DNA of 46,150 nucleotides from Phallusia fumigata (lineage: Eukaryota > Chordata > Ascidiacea > Phlebobranchia > Ascidiidae). The stretch is taken from assembly GCA_008931825.1 (NCBI GenBank), contig QXVZ01031677.1:8961-55110 (forward strand). Direction: 5' to 3'. The position numbers and the translations under genes were made by a program. Positions 1 through 13,000 of this stretch are shown one piece after another. Every line of letters begins with the position of its first letter. Position 1 is the stretch's first letter. Under the pieces are notes generated by a model, which saw nothing but the letters and a program-made list of their open reading frames with translations, searched no databases and had not been told where the DNA came from.

Positions 1-1267
1 GGGGGCACGCGCAAGATTTGGGGGGGGGGGGGGTCATGAGCTTTGTATGCATAAAGTGACAGCAATATAGAGAAATGAAAATACACGCCGTCATGATCTA
101 ACTTGTGAAAGGCGACTAATAGAGCGCAACTCTAGAAACCAGGTTTTCATAAGTTCTGGCTTACATGAGCGAACATGTTTATTCGATTCACAACGGTATT
201 TTCTTAAAAGAATTTCAGTCAAATCGTCAAAGGGGTTCAGGATACTAAAAAGTTGAAACCACTAACTTATCTTCCTATAGTTTTGTGTACACAACCTGCA
301 CACAGCAAATGCAGATAACCTAATATCAATCCGTCAAGTTATAAATACGTCAGGACGGGTTGTTTCATCACATTAATATTGTTGATGTTACAACCACGCA
401 ATGACAAGATATGGCCGGATTTTAAATATCCGAACAAACTCGTGTTGTTGTTGTTTGCCGTGCGTTACATGCTGATAGTCACAAAATGGGCTGCAAGTTA
501 CTATATTGTTGACACAAGTTTCGATGTACACAAAAGCAAAATGAATTTTGTCGCGTGTGGTTGCAGAACCGAAATTTATGCAGTTTGGTTTCAATTTGTT
601 TTTACTTTTGCGTGACTTATAAGATATTAGTGGAAGGTTTTCAGTGCGCAATAAATGTCAGTGCATAAAGTAAAAACGTGATTAGCAAGCGCCGTGTGTG
701 GTAAAACGTATGGGCAGTTAAAAATAGGGTTCCCATAAACCCAACGTGTTGTGCCGAGGTGTATGAGCCCAGTTGAAGTACTGTAGATCAAGTTTGCCTA
801 GCGTCAGAAAGCATATCGTCTGTGCAGCTTTATTGCAGCCACTACATCGGAAATAGCTGCGCAACGCAAAAATTTACCAACGCCCAAACCTTATATGCAA
901 GAGCGTAGACATCCCAAAATTTTGGGTGAGCCAAATTTTTTCACCTACTTTATTTGAGGTTACCTACTTTATTGTACAACTTATTTTTTGTCGGGGGGTA
1001 GCCTGTACAATTTATAAATTGGGGGGACATGGCCCCTTTCGTCCTTCTTAGCCCATGCTTGCATGTTACAAACGTTTTACATCTGGATACAAGAAAATAC
1101 TAGTCGTGAAGTCGATAAACAGGCGCAAGACAGAGATTCGTTTTATAGGAGCCACGCTCCATTCTCCACGGTGTTTCCCGCCTACATCAGCTCTCAATTG
1201 CGTGTTTACGATTTTGCCAGAAATCGAGCGAACAGCGTTGCCAAGTGACTTGCATTGCGTGACAACG
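1..1267. repeat. Repeat unit copy A (hAT-like element, contig end)
   Basis: Positions 34-1267 align along their length with 1592-2821, with several percent substitutions and some indels. The copy stops exactly at the single N at 1268, so its right edge is a contig break. It starts with a run of G and holds no intact transposase frame. The 78- to 142-codon frames inside show no recognisable domain. It is either an alternative haplotype of copy B or a second dispersed copy of the same element. Confidence 0.7.
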
Positions 1268-1268
1268 N
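1268..1268. other. Assembly gap (single N)
   Basis: A single N breaks the sequence. The left flank matches sequence ending near 2821, while the right flank (1269-1529) is different, so the join is not a simple unmerged overlap. Confidence 0.9.
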
Positions 1269-1529
1269 GCTTCGCATCGAAAAAAGTTTCGAGAAGCAGT
1301 GGGTTACATCACGGTTGCCAAGCTTTAAAAAGTCATGTTTTGGTTTGCTTTGACATAGGTGTTGTTGTTCGCCAGTTTTGTGCGCTGCAAAGTTTAATTA
1401 ACATTAGGAAAAATGATCAAGGTCGTTTAGCAACATTTTGCAAAAAAATTGAAAATTGTAAATTTGATAGCAAACCCCAGTGACGTAGTTGAACCTACAC
1501 AGGCAGTGTCACACACGAGATAGTTAGCT

Positions 1530-2821
1530 CAGTGGTTCCCAACCCAGGATCCCCGAACACCCAGGGGTCCACAGAACGATTTTGGGGGGGTTCATGAGCT
1601 TTGTATGCATAAAGTGACAGCAATATATCGAAATGAAAATACCCGCTGTCATGATCTAACTTGTGAAAGGCGACTAATAGAGCGCAACTCTAGAAACCAG
1701 GTTTTCACAAGATCTGGCGTATATGAGCGAACATGTTTATTCGATTCGCAACGGATTTTCTTAAACGGATTTCAGTCAAATCGTCAAAAGCGTTCAGGAT
1801 ACTTAAAAGTTGGAACCACTAACTTATCTTCCTATATTTTTGTGTTCACAACCTGCACACAGCAAACGCAGATAACCTAATATCAATCCGTCAAGTTATA
1901 AATACGTCAGGACGGGTTGTTTCATCATATCAATATTGTTGATGTTACAACCACGCAATGACAAGATATGACCGGATTTTACATATCCGAACAAATTCGT
2001 GTTGTTGTTGTTTGCCGTGCGTTACATGCTGATAGTAACAAAATGGGCTACAAGTTACAATATTGTTGACACAAGTTTCGATGTACACAAAAGCAAAATG
2101 AATTTTGTCGCGTTTGGTTGCAGAACCGAAATTTATGCAGTTTGGTTTCAATTTGTTTTTTGCTTTTGCGTGACTTATAAGATATTAGTGGGAGGTTTTC
2201 AGTGCGCAATAAGTGTCAGTGCATAAAGTAAAAACGTGTTTAGCAAGCGCCGTGTGTGGTAAAACGTATGGGCAGTTAAAACTAGGGTTCCCATAAACCC
2301 GACACCCAACGTGTAATGCCGAGGTAAAGCAGTCGAGTTGAAGTACTGTAGATCAGGTTTTCCTAGCGTCAGAAAGCATATCGCCTGTGCAGCGTTATTG
2401 CAGCCACTACATCGGAAAAAGATGCGCAACGCAAAAACTCACCAACACCCAAACCTTACATGCAAGAGCGTAGACATCCCAATATTTTGGGTGAGCCAAA
2501 TTTTTTCAGAGGTTACCTACTTTATTGCACAACTTATTTTTTTGTCGGGGGGTAGCCTGTACAATTTATAAATTAGGGGGACATGGCCCCTTTCGCCCTC
2601 CTTAGCTACGCCCATGCTTGCATGTTACAAACGTTTTACATCTGGATACAAGAAAATACTAGTCGTGAAGTCGATAAACAGGCGCAAAACACAGATTCGT
2701 CTTTAGGAGCCAAGCTCCATTCTCCACGGTGTTTCCCGCCTTCAGCTCTCAATTGCGTGTTTACGATTTTGCCAGAAATCGAGCGAGCATCGTTGCCAAG
2801 TGACTTGCATTGCGTGACAAC
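1530..2821. mobile_element. hAT-like non-autonomous element, copy B
   Basis: The left end at 1530 reads CAGTGGTTCCCAACC, the form typical of hAT-superfamily terminal inverted repeats, followed near 1563 by an AGGGGTCC block also common in such elements. From 1592 to 2821 it repeats copy A. No complementary right terminus and no 8-base target-site duplication were found, so the right limit is only the end of the similarity. No transposase domain is visible. Assignment to hAT rests on the terminus alone. Confidence 0.5.
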
Positions 2822-5800
2822 GGCACCTGGACACGCGCCAACCGGTGTGAGCTTGTGCGTCACGACTTGTTTACTTCGCGAAATCGAAGCTGCGATATTT
2901 GGGCTGCAACATTCGATTATCAATCACGCCCGAACCAAAAGGGAGGGGCGGAGATGGATCGATGTTAAAGTTCTATATTTGCCAGAAATGTTTTGGTGTT
3001 GGGTTTTTGGATACGAGATTCTGTCTTTTAGGTTTTGTTTTTGAGCTTCAGTGCATTGAAACAAGCTCAAATACTTGCCTGATAACTTGATCCAGGTCAA
3101 TATCGATAGCGAAATTCGAAAAATTCGTTTTGTTGTCAACAGTTGTGAAAACTAAAGTTTGAACGCGTCACTCCTCTGGCTTGAAAATATTTAATGTTGT
3201 TTATGCATATTTGGTCAATTACGATCGGCGTCCCAAGATCTGAAAGAATTAAAACTAGAAAAAATGCATCATCCAACATTTTGTGAAACCCCCCGCTCGT
3301 TAAGGTTCATAATAGCCATTAAGCAGCTGATACATAATTCATGAGCTTATTTCGTGTTGAAACTTAGAAGAAAGTTTACGCTTTGCGCCAAACGACTTTA
3401 AAGTGCGTCATAACGTGCTTCGTGGCTTACCGCAATATCAAACCACACAAGACCAGGTACTGTTCGTTAACTTTGAGTGGTACACCTTTTTTTATAAAAG
3501 TGGGTTCATTTTGGTATCATCGGTGCTTGTCAGCCAGTTCCAACTCTGTGGTGTAATAACAATTCGTCAAGGTATTTAGAGCCATACTTCGGCCACATCT
3601 GCAGTTGAACTCATCTATCAATGGTGCATGTTGATTGCGATTCTATTTCTGCATCATTATTGTTGCCCGTCGCGTTCGTCACACGTCAGTTGTGCATCAC
3701 GGTGTTGCTCATCGAATGAAAGTGTGGGCTTTAGCGAGGTGACGCCCAATAACAAAGCTGCTAAAGTTGCTCATTCACACGTGTGGGCTGCATGGGTCAG
3801 AAAATACAAGAACGACATTTATTTTTAGCACCAACTTGTTATTTATCACAACAAAACACCTGTAAAATTTATACGTAGCATACACGTGACCAAACTGGCC
3901 AATCGGGATGTATTTTAGGCGACGTGAGGTAAAGTGAATTTCTTCACATCAAATTGTGTTGAATGTGTTTGTGGTGCTTTCATGTTGTGTTTATTCGATA
4001 TAAAAGCAGTTCCTGTTGCTAGAGACATGTATGTATATGCGTTTCCTGTTTCCCGGTATTATGTCTGCTGAAATAGTTGATTGATAATATGTGGTTGGGT
4101 CGGAAGTAAACCATTGATAAACAGTGTTATTTCATTTGCACTTTTGTTCAAACTAAATAGACGACATTATATAATTTCAAAACACGTAGTTTGTGATGTT
4201 ATGTAACTAAACGTTCTGATGCCCAGATCAGTCATGCTTTCCGACAAGGGTGTCTTACCAAACTGACCGCTTACGAATCGCACGACGAAAATGAGAGAAG
4301 CCCCCTATTAAAAAAAAACGCAAAACGAGAGAATTGCAAGAAAAAAAGCAACACGCCGATACGCCTTTACTGTAAACAAGCTGTCGGGGCAGTTTCGGAG
4401 ACTTGAAATGTCCAAAGTTACGTTGATTAAAGAGCAACGTTTCCAATTGACGTAGCAAGGATTATGGAGAGATATTATGTTTTCTCTTTGCAACCGCGTA
4501 TTTGTCAGTAAGCGAGCGTTAACCAGCTGTCAACAGTCATCGTCTGTCACCTGAGTCACCGCAACCGATTTTTTGTGACGCTGCAAAGTATGCTGTGTGC
4601 TTTATGGTGTCACAGTTGCGCTCTGTAGTAAACAACACGTCACATGTGCCCTGTGCAGCTTCTGATGAGTGCCCGGACTCTTGCACTTGTTGTTTTATTG
4701 ACTTGGCGACCGGCTTGACAGCTGCGATTGGAATTGGAGGATAAGAGGCTTGCTAGAGAAACTCGAATTTTGGCAATTTTCTGTTGAGTTGTTTTGTTGA
4801 AAAGTTAGAGAACAGAAATTTAGGCACAAGCAAATCCACTAAAATAATGATTTAATTAATTTGGTTTCATTTAGACAGTTTTTAGGAAAAAGCAAGAAAA
4901 CGAAATGCGTTTAATGATTTCCAAATCCACCGCGATATTGTCAGTCATTTTTGTATGCGAACTCAAACGGCATTTTAGTACTTTCAGGGCATTTAATAAT
5001 ACATTCGTTTTTATTGCCACACAGCCAAGGAAACCATAACAATAGCACGTGAATGTCATTGATGTACATTTAATAATAACTGTCTGTAAAGTGGTCTATT
5101 GGGTAAAAAAGGTTGATCAAAATGTTTTACATTTTAATCCATATTTGCGGGTAACTGCCCTGACATTTTATTAGTTTCAAAACCTTCCCTAAGTTGCTTA
5201 TGGAAGTCCCATGCGAGTTACGGAAACAATCCATTTAAGGGCTGAGCTTCGTGTTACCGCTCAAAACCTGTCCGCCAGATTAACTTGCTGGATATTGCGC
5301 AAACGACTCGGTTGTTTACACGATTCACATGTGACTACTTGTATTTGGTGCCAGGAACAGCGGGATCTCAAAACAACGGGCCTGGCAGTTCAATTCAAAT
5401 ACGATTACGCGATGCTTGGCCCTTTTATAACCAAAAGCTCTCGAGGTTGTGTTATGGGAAGGGAGTCATGTTTGTTTGACTTAGCCGATGTAAGCTGGCA
5501 TTCATGGCTGTGTCCTGTTTTCGTGTCCGTTGACAACAACAGAACGCCGAATATTTTTGTTTTTGTTGCCGCGCCGCCTCGCTTGTAGCCCTCAATGCCT
5601 GTTGTCCCAAGCACCGCGACAGTCCATGGCAGAGTGCCTTTAATCCTAGCGGCGCGGCGCTATTGTCAACACTCGCGCTTTCAATGGGTAAATAGGCATT
5701 TTGTTGTGTTGTCCCGAACCGATCCATTGAAACGTCGGAATAAAAGAATGTCGCCGCGTAACGACACTCGGTAGCCGGAGTGAGTGTTTCGTTTTTGTTG

Positions 5801-8735
5801 GACAGCGCCTCGTCTCAATAACAACCCATAATCGTTAAACGCAGGGGGCTGGAATTGTTTGGATTTCATGTTGTTTGTGTCCTTGACAACATCGCTTTGG
5901 TTTCAAACGAAGAATAGACCCTCATGGCTACAAAACGGAGACCCAGAGTGAACGTGGAAGTTAAAATAGGGTTTAAAACGTGGCTTTTATTTCGCCAAGA
6001 CCGTAAAGGGCGTTTGATAAAAAAAGAAACACTGAAACACTGAAGTGGAAACAGCTAAGGCTTAAACGCGCAGTACAGATAGATCTTTACACGGCGTTGT
6101 GTCTTGCAAAGGCAAAATCGCGTAAGAAGCAAAACACAGCATGCGTCGGCGAAAGGGAGAGTTTCGTCCGTTGCTTGAAACAAACGTACGCAAGCATATG
6201 GAAATCGGCAGTGAAACAAGAGTTGCAAGCAAGTGCAGAATACTGCAATCCCAAACGTGGAAGTATCGCGATTCGACAGGCTTTGTGCACGTTTCTGCTC
6301 CGTACCAATGCGCGCGATTTCGTCCGAAAAACGCGCCCGCGCTTGGTCACGTGACACGCTGTTTACGCGTTTGCGAATGCGGATGTTGTAATTCGAGATT
6401 GGCGTATGGAAATGCTGGCAAGCGAAAGAGCGCGCGCTGAGCGACCGCGAAAAATATAACAAGATAGAAAAGGAAAGCTTTTCGATGTAGCAGCGCCTTT
6501 GCTGATGTTGCTGTTTTAAGCTGTCCTCGTTTGGCATAAAATTTTCGCGTTCCTCTTTGTACATGTGGTGTTGTGTCTACATTCTTAGAAGAATGCTTGC
6601 TTGTACGCTTGATTTTGTTGTGGTGACTTTTATACCATACTTCCCACAGGGACGCTTACCGATTTTAATCTAGTCCAGAAAAACGAATGTTTTTTTTGCC
6701 AACACAAAGCTAGCAGGTTTTGTTTTGTCAATATCAACAAAACGTCAATAGTCGTGCTTTCATAGTTACTGTTTGTATGTTTGGCAAAGTTTTGCTGCCT
6801 AGTTGTGTTTCCACAAACCAAAGGGTGATAACAACTACCCAAACATGTTTTTGTTTGTTTTGCTATTCAAAGGACAATTCATTGTTTCTGAAACAAACGC
6901 ATTTGGCTTGTAACAAAACATGACCTTGTTGCTTTGGCCGTTGACTATACCGTAATTGACTTCCAGGTTTCAAATCAACGGCTTTTTAGTTACACATTAG
7001 CAAGGAACGAACTAGAACAGGTTTGAAACTAATTTTAGGATTTAGGAAGTCGTGCCAGTAATAAGCGCAACTGTGTTTTGTACAGTGTGTACAGGGGTGA
7101 GGAATCGTTTTAACCTTCAGGTCAGATTTTCATTATAATTTTACCGGCGGTCCGTGCAATGGTTGTCAAGAACTACTAAACTATTCACATACGCTTAAAG
7201 TCCTAGGTAAATAATCAAGAGAAAAAAGTAGTTTGCCTACCCCTGGTGTATAGTTTTATAATCAGCATTGCATGGGTTTTATCGCACACCGCCTAGTCTC
7301 TGCAGCCAGTACGGTGTAGATTGTTTACAGGCAAGTTGCAACACAACAACAACCTGTGCACAGCAGTTGTTTCCGCTTTGTGACCGCATCATGTTCACTA
7401 TTTGTAAACAAAATTTGCGTTTGTGTTTGAATAATCCCAGCGCGCTAAAGTATACAGTGCCGTGAGTAAGCCTAGTGATTTGAATAACGCCACGTCAACA
7501 ATACATGTGTGCTGGTTGCAAGCACCTTGTGCATTCGGTGCAACAACATGTGTTTGTTTGTTTATTGTTTTAGGGGTTTGTTGCTAGTGCATCACCAAAC
7601 TGTTGTGTGGTAATTGTTGTTGTTGGTTCGGACAGTAACAGCTTCGTAATGTTACACAAGCAGACGTTAATGTAACATTACTGTTTTGGCTAAGATAATC
7701 AATTTTGTTGTCTGTAATTAATTTTTGGGCGGAAAGTCGATAGGAAATATAGCAATGGTATTGCAAATGAAGGTTCGAAAAACTATGGGTTTATTATTAA
7801 CAATGACGATCGAAATAGAAAATTTACGTGCAAAATTTTGCCCACTGTTCAAAATTTGCATGTAACGAGGGCACAAAAGTTTAACTTCCATATTCCCTAA
7901 TTCTTCTCAAGGCCAATGCGCATTGTGTTTACTTTCAAACAACGCCCATTGTGACATAACAATCCCAGTCGTTGGTTTGTCCTCACTGTGACCAAGCATT
8001 TCTTTCCAGCAGGTGAGCACCTTTATAATCGCCGTGTTAGTTTGGGTTGGCGCTGCTTCTGGCGTTGCGTGAGAAAGCCCAAACCGCGAAGCATTTTTTC
8101 TCGCATACCAAGCAAGCAGGCAAGACCGCTGCTCCAGCATTTAAAGTCAGACTCGTAATAGTGATTTGATTTCGACCGCAATGCTATTCTATGCAGGCAA
8201 TTCGTGAGCTGTTTTATGTGATTTAGTGTTTTTTTGCGGATTTATACATGCGCTTGTTAAAATTGGCAACTTTGTACTGCTGAAAAGATGGAAATTGTGC
8301 AGTACTTATTTGTGCGTTTACATTTTGCAGTACACTGTTCTATGCATTATTACTGAAAAAATGCGGCCCAAAAAGTGTATTGGCTGATAACAGACCACAC
8401 CACGGCGGTGTCATCAACCCATCGCGTGTGTATCTGCAAGCTAAATCTCGCAAGAAGAGGCCAGGTTGGTCGGTCGTCAATTAATAGCCCGTGGACTTTA
8501 TCACTGGCTTTGCAAACTACCCGGCAAACGAACCGTCGCGTGTTAAGATAGAATCAGTCCGCTGTGTGAGGCGGGACTGGGCGATAACACCCACCTGTAA
8601 TTATGGCGTTTGCGGGTAACATCGCGTGCAAGCCGTAAGCTAAACAGGCCAGACACGGGCGCTTATGGTTTACATTTGCGTGTGTAGCAGCTTCACGCGA
8701 GATTTTTTACGCGAAAAACGCCAGCCTCGCGTGTT
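2822..8735. other. Gene-poor upstream region
   Basis: No exon with convincing splice sites or a known domain was seen here. The stretch 5580-6440 is locally GC-richer, which explains long chance frames such as the 169-codon one on the minus strand at 6055-6564. The last kilobase probably holds regulatory sequence of the forkhead gene that starts downstream. Confidence 0.5.
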
Positions 8736-8743
8736 TATATAAA
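8736..8743 (+). promoter_or_regulatory. TATA box of the forkhead/zinc-finger gene
   Basis: TATATAAA lies about 380 bases before the chosen start codon and would place transcription start near 8766. Between there and the start codon are three upstream ATGs (near 8838, 8853 and 8863). The first and second share a frame, a short one that ends at a TAA at 8877-8879. The assignment is inferred from motif and position. Confidence 0.5.
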
Positions 8744-8900
8744 CTTGAGCTGGATGTCTACACCAGGTAGTAGTTGAGCTGCCGGCGCAGCGCGCGCACC
8801 TACTCTGCGCTATCAGGGCAAGCCATTTAACATTTTTATGTTGTTTTATTTTATGAAGGTTTATGTTAGGTCGCGTTAAAGACGCGAGTTGATAAGTCTC

Positions 8901-8910
8901 GTTACCCCGC
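8901..8910 (+). promoter_or_regulatory. Possible cis- or trans-splice acceptor in the 5' leader
   Basis: The sequence ending ...ACCCCGCAG at 8910 can serve as an acceptor. After it, the first ATG in any frame is 9116, in frame with the forkhead exon. Tunicates commonly trans-splice a short leader, so this site could remove the upstream ATGs. The frame also stays open with basic residues back to a stop at 8867-8869, so an upstream coding exon joining here cannot be excluded. Confidence 0.35.
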
Positions 8911-9115
8911 AGGTCTTGCCGAGCAAAGGACTTGCAACAACAGCAATAGTAACCACGTTACTGACATCGTGAAAAAGAACGCATCTCGGCGGCGAAAGAG
9001 CGCGCCGAAACACCGCAGAGTTCAGCAATCAAAGTCAAGCGTCGAGCAAGAAGAAAGCAAGGCCAAGAGCTTGGACTTTGTACTCAAACGTGTGTTGAAA
9101 GCGAGAGAAGACAGT

Positions 9116-10016
9116 ATGATTGATATGCACGAATCCCTACCCATGGGGCACCATCACAGCCCCAAAGCTGGTTCAAACACCCCAATCGGGTCGGTCGAGT
9201 CGGCTGGCAGTCTATATAGTAATGAAAGGAACGAAGACAACCTTTCGGACGGCGGAGCTTCGTCGCACAGTCCCGAACCGTTCGTAAAGATTTCACCCCA
9301 AAGTAACCCAGAAATCGAACCAAACTATGACCCAGCCTTGCCTCTTAAGCGTTCACTTTCATCAGAAGCCATGCAGCAACAGCAACAGCGATCCGCCGGC
9401 CACGTCATCGCCGCAGCGCGACGTCACAGTGACGACATGAAAGCGGCTTTGCAGACGTCAATCGCGGGGTCTCAAGGAGGGATTTCCCCCGAAATAAAAG
9501 TCGCTACCGGTTTTCCGGCCGCCAACGCAATGTCATCGGCGGTAGCGGCATATACGAGTCACCCTTATGACGCAATAAACAGCAATTCGATTGCGGCGAT
9601 GGCAGCGGGCATGGGCCTCCCCACCATGATTCCCGCCGCCACGTCAATCACCACATCAATGCCTGGACTTGTCCCGGCCGTTCCGAACTATAAGCTGCAA
9701 GGCTCAAAGCCCGAAGATAAAACTCCAAATGGCTTCCACAATGCGAGGGGAATCATTGGGTCAAGCGGGGGCCAGAACCGGATGCCACCCAGCAGCCCCT
9801 CCCCCGAAGAGAGGTCCCAGTACAAGCGGCCCCCTCATACGTACCCGGCTCTCATTGCATCGGCAATCCTCGACAGCCCAGGAAAGTTGATCACCCTTCG
9901 CGGCATCTACGATTACATCATGAACAATTTTCCCTACTACAAATACTGCCACGACAAATCGGCCTGGCAGAATTCAATTCGACACAACTTGAGTCTAAAC
10001 CAGTGCTTCGTCAAAG
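9116..10016 (+). CDS. Exon 1: N-terminal region and first two-thirds of the forkhead domain
   Basis: Encodes residues 1-300. The N-terminal 236 residues are low-complexity and rich in Ser, Ala, Pro and Gln, as in transactivation or linker regions. The forkhead begins at K237-R-P-P and includes the recognition helix W284[11 protein letters not shown], whose Asn, Arg and His are the family's base-contacting residues. The donor AAAG/GTAAG cuts between CFVK and V, a classic forkhead intron position. ATG 9116 is the first in-frame Met; the frame is open further upstream without an ATG, to a stop at 8867. Confidence 0.88.
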
Positions 10017-13000
10017 GTAAGAATAAAACTTTCGTTGTTTGTTATCAATCAGGCCTTGCAAATAAAAGTTGTGTCGTTTTAAGCACGTTAGAACCGAATT
10101 TTTTAATCGCGGTTGTTTGACGTGTCGCGCAAAACAGGTTTTCAGCGTTTCGACAGGACGCTTCCGAATCAAATAAACAACATGTGTATATATGCGTGTG
10201 TGGCTTGCGCTCTGAGCTTTGTATTCGGTCCGACCGTTTTGTTGTAAATCCAGCTACAATGGCTGGTTCTGCGAAAGCCTTAGCTTGGTCCACGAAAATG
10301 TTATCGCTCTGTTCCAAATGAGCTGGCCACTGATTTCAATTAAACCGGGCTCTGTGCTACATGCCTCCGCCGTTGCGGTTTTTGTTCCAACTTCTGCGAA
10401 ACATGTTTGTGTACCGTTAACGTGTAAATTGCGATAAGGTGGCGTGTCCCAACAAGACGCGTCAAAGTAGGACAAGCGTACTTGTAGTGTCGACACCAAA
10501 AGAATTTTTTTGCGGTAAAAAGGTATAAATTTGAGTCAAGCAAAATAGCAGCGGGACTCTCGATTTAGCGATTTAGACATAAAACCTTTGTTTACTGTCA
10601 CAGCTACTTGACTGTTGCTTAAATTTGAAGCCCACTGTTTTAGAATCGAAAGTTTCCAACTTGGCGCTGCACTGCGGCACGTGTACGTGTTTACTCGTCG
10701 TAAATCAACTGCATGTTTGTGTAGAAGGCGACAGGCAAACTGTAGGGAGCGTTGTATCAAATATCAGAAGTTGTGGTTTTCCTTTATATCCAAGGCCGGC
10801 ATCGGCGCACTTTTTCGAGCCACGACGCTTGATTAACTGCAGCCTTTTCCTCNTGCTACGTGCCTCCGCCGTTGCGGTTTTTGTTCCAACTTCTGCGAAA
10901 CATGTTTGTGTACCGTTAACGTGTAAATTGCGATAAGGTGGCGTGTCCCAACAAGACGCGTCAAAGTAGGACAAGCGTACTTGTAGTGTCGACACCAAAA
11001 GAATTTTTTTGCGGTAAAAAGGTATAAATTTGAGTCAAGCAAAATAGCAGCGGGACTCTCGATTTAGCGATTTAGACATAAAACCTTTGTTTACTGTCAC
11101 AGCTACTTGACTGTTGCTTAAATTTGAAGCCCACTGTTTTAGAATCGAAAGTTTCCAACTTGGCGCTGCACTGCGGCACGTGTACGTGTTTACTCGTCGT
11201 AAATCAACTGCATGTTTGTGTAGAAGGCGACAGGCAAACTGTAGGGAGCGTTGTCTCAAATATCAGAAGTTGTGGTTTTCCTTTATATCCAAGGCCGGCA
11301 TCGGCGCACTTTTTCGAGCCACGACGCTTGATTAACTGCAGCCTTTTCCTCTTCCATGTCCGCACCAATTTAGATCTATTCCTTTTTCTGGATTTGTATG
11401 CTACATTATCGAAACTGAAAAGTGCTTTTTCGCGGTTGCAGTTCCTCGGTACGAAAACGCCGCAAAGTCCAACTACTGGACAATGACTCGCGAAGGTTTC
11501 GGAGAGTTCGGAAACGAAAACAGTTTTAAGAGGAGACGAAGACGCGGCGCGGCGCTGCAGCCGATCTCTGCATATAAGAACAAGAAGTACCAAAATGACG
11601 GTAAGTTGTTTTGTAACATGCCACCATTTTTCACCCCCACATTGGGTTTCAAAGCTAGCTTCGTGAACTTAATAATGAAAATAAACACAATACTTGTTTG
11701 ATGCAACTTGCGTGGTCTTAAATCACTATAAACAAGCCAAACAACGTCAACACAGTGGAAGGAAGGAAAATAGCGTTTTATTTGTGTCACAAGATAGGTT
11801 ACACCGTGGAGTGTAGGAGCGTTAGTCATCTAGTAGCGGCAGAACTCCCCCATCCCCCTCCCGCAGTCGCCCAATCGCTCGTAACGAATCGACGTGTCAA
11901 TAAATTCGTCGGGAATCGCTGAAACCCGACACCGAGGCTCTTCCGATCAAGAGATGTTTGTGTAGTTACTGCGCTCTGTTTTGTCTGCTCGCCTATTCAT
12001 CACGTTCCTTCGTAGAGCGCTGTAGCCAAACGGGAACCCACTATAGCTTCTGCTCCTATCCATCAGCACCCGTATTGCTACGACTCGTAGGAGAGTTGCG
12101 ATATTCATGCAAAGCATGGAGGATAATAAACGGTTACAGGGCGGTTGTATTCCTGTTCCAAACACGGTACAACTTTCCTGTTGCCGGATTTTGCGGCCTA
12201 GCGTCCTAGTTTTATGAACGTCGAGATGCAAATGTCGGTGACAACTTGTAATTACCTCCATACCTCAGGGGCAGTTTCGCTAATAGCAGAATTTTAATCT
12301 AAACTTTGCTTTCCATTTCAGGATCCGGTGGAGGGCGCAAGAACAAAAACAACCATCAAGACGATGCCGCGCGCCACAACCCACCCGCTAGCAAGCCGGA
12401 AATCCCGGTTGTGGCGACCTCTAGTGGTATCTACTCTATGCCGTTTCCGCCCCAGTTAATGGCGATGACCGCCGGAGCTTGGCCACAGGCTGACGGCAGC
12501 TACCACGTCACCGATGACGTCACGCGTCAGCTGGGGAGGAAGCGCTCGCAGAGCCCGCCTGATAAGGATGCTTCGAAGCAGCCGCGAATGATGGTTCTCA
12601 AGCAAGGGGAAGGCCCCAATTTGGGTGAGTGTTGATCAGTGCAATAATCAATGATATTAAGTCATGTTTCATAATTGAGTCATGCTAAGCAGAAGCGCTG
12701 CGCCGAAACAACAACTTTCGCTGGCCTAAGTCTGCAATAGGCAGCGAAGCTCACACATGTGTATGTGGGAGCAGATAGCATATTGCAGCCGCGGTGACAG
12801 AGTCACTAGTAATAACACCTGTCGCACAATACTATTAATCACCCACATCGCCCCGCAAAACAACAGTAAACAACTCGCGGCGCGCTCGACCCGCTCATCA
12901 CTGACCGAATTATGACGCAACAGTGCGAACTGACCCATAGCGACCGGAAACGTTCACCGGACGAGTGTTACGTCACAGCGAGTCATCTCACTGGACAATC

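Noticed and set aside
1522..1560. tRNA gene or tRNA-derived SINE (TAGCTCAGTGG resembles an A box)
   Set aside because: No matching B box and no cloverleaf; the same bases are better explained as a hAT terminal repeat.
5211..5588. 125-codon plus-strand frame
   Set aside because: No domain, unusual composition, overlapping frames on both strands and no splice or promoter context.
6055..6564. 169-codon minus-strand frame
   Set aside because: It lies in a GC-richer stretch where long frames arise by chance, its product is a patchwork rich in Cys, Arg and Phe with no domain, and opposite-strand frames overlap it.
8969..9115. GTG at 8969 as start codon
   Set aside because: Nuclear genes rarely start at GTG; the next in-frame ATG is 9116. 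The upstream codons may still be coding if an upstream exon joins at 8911.
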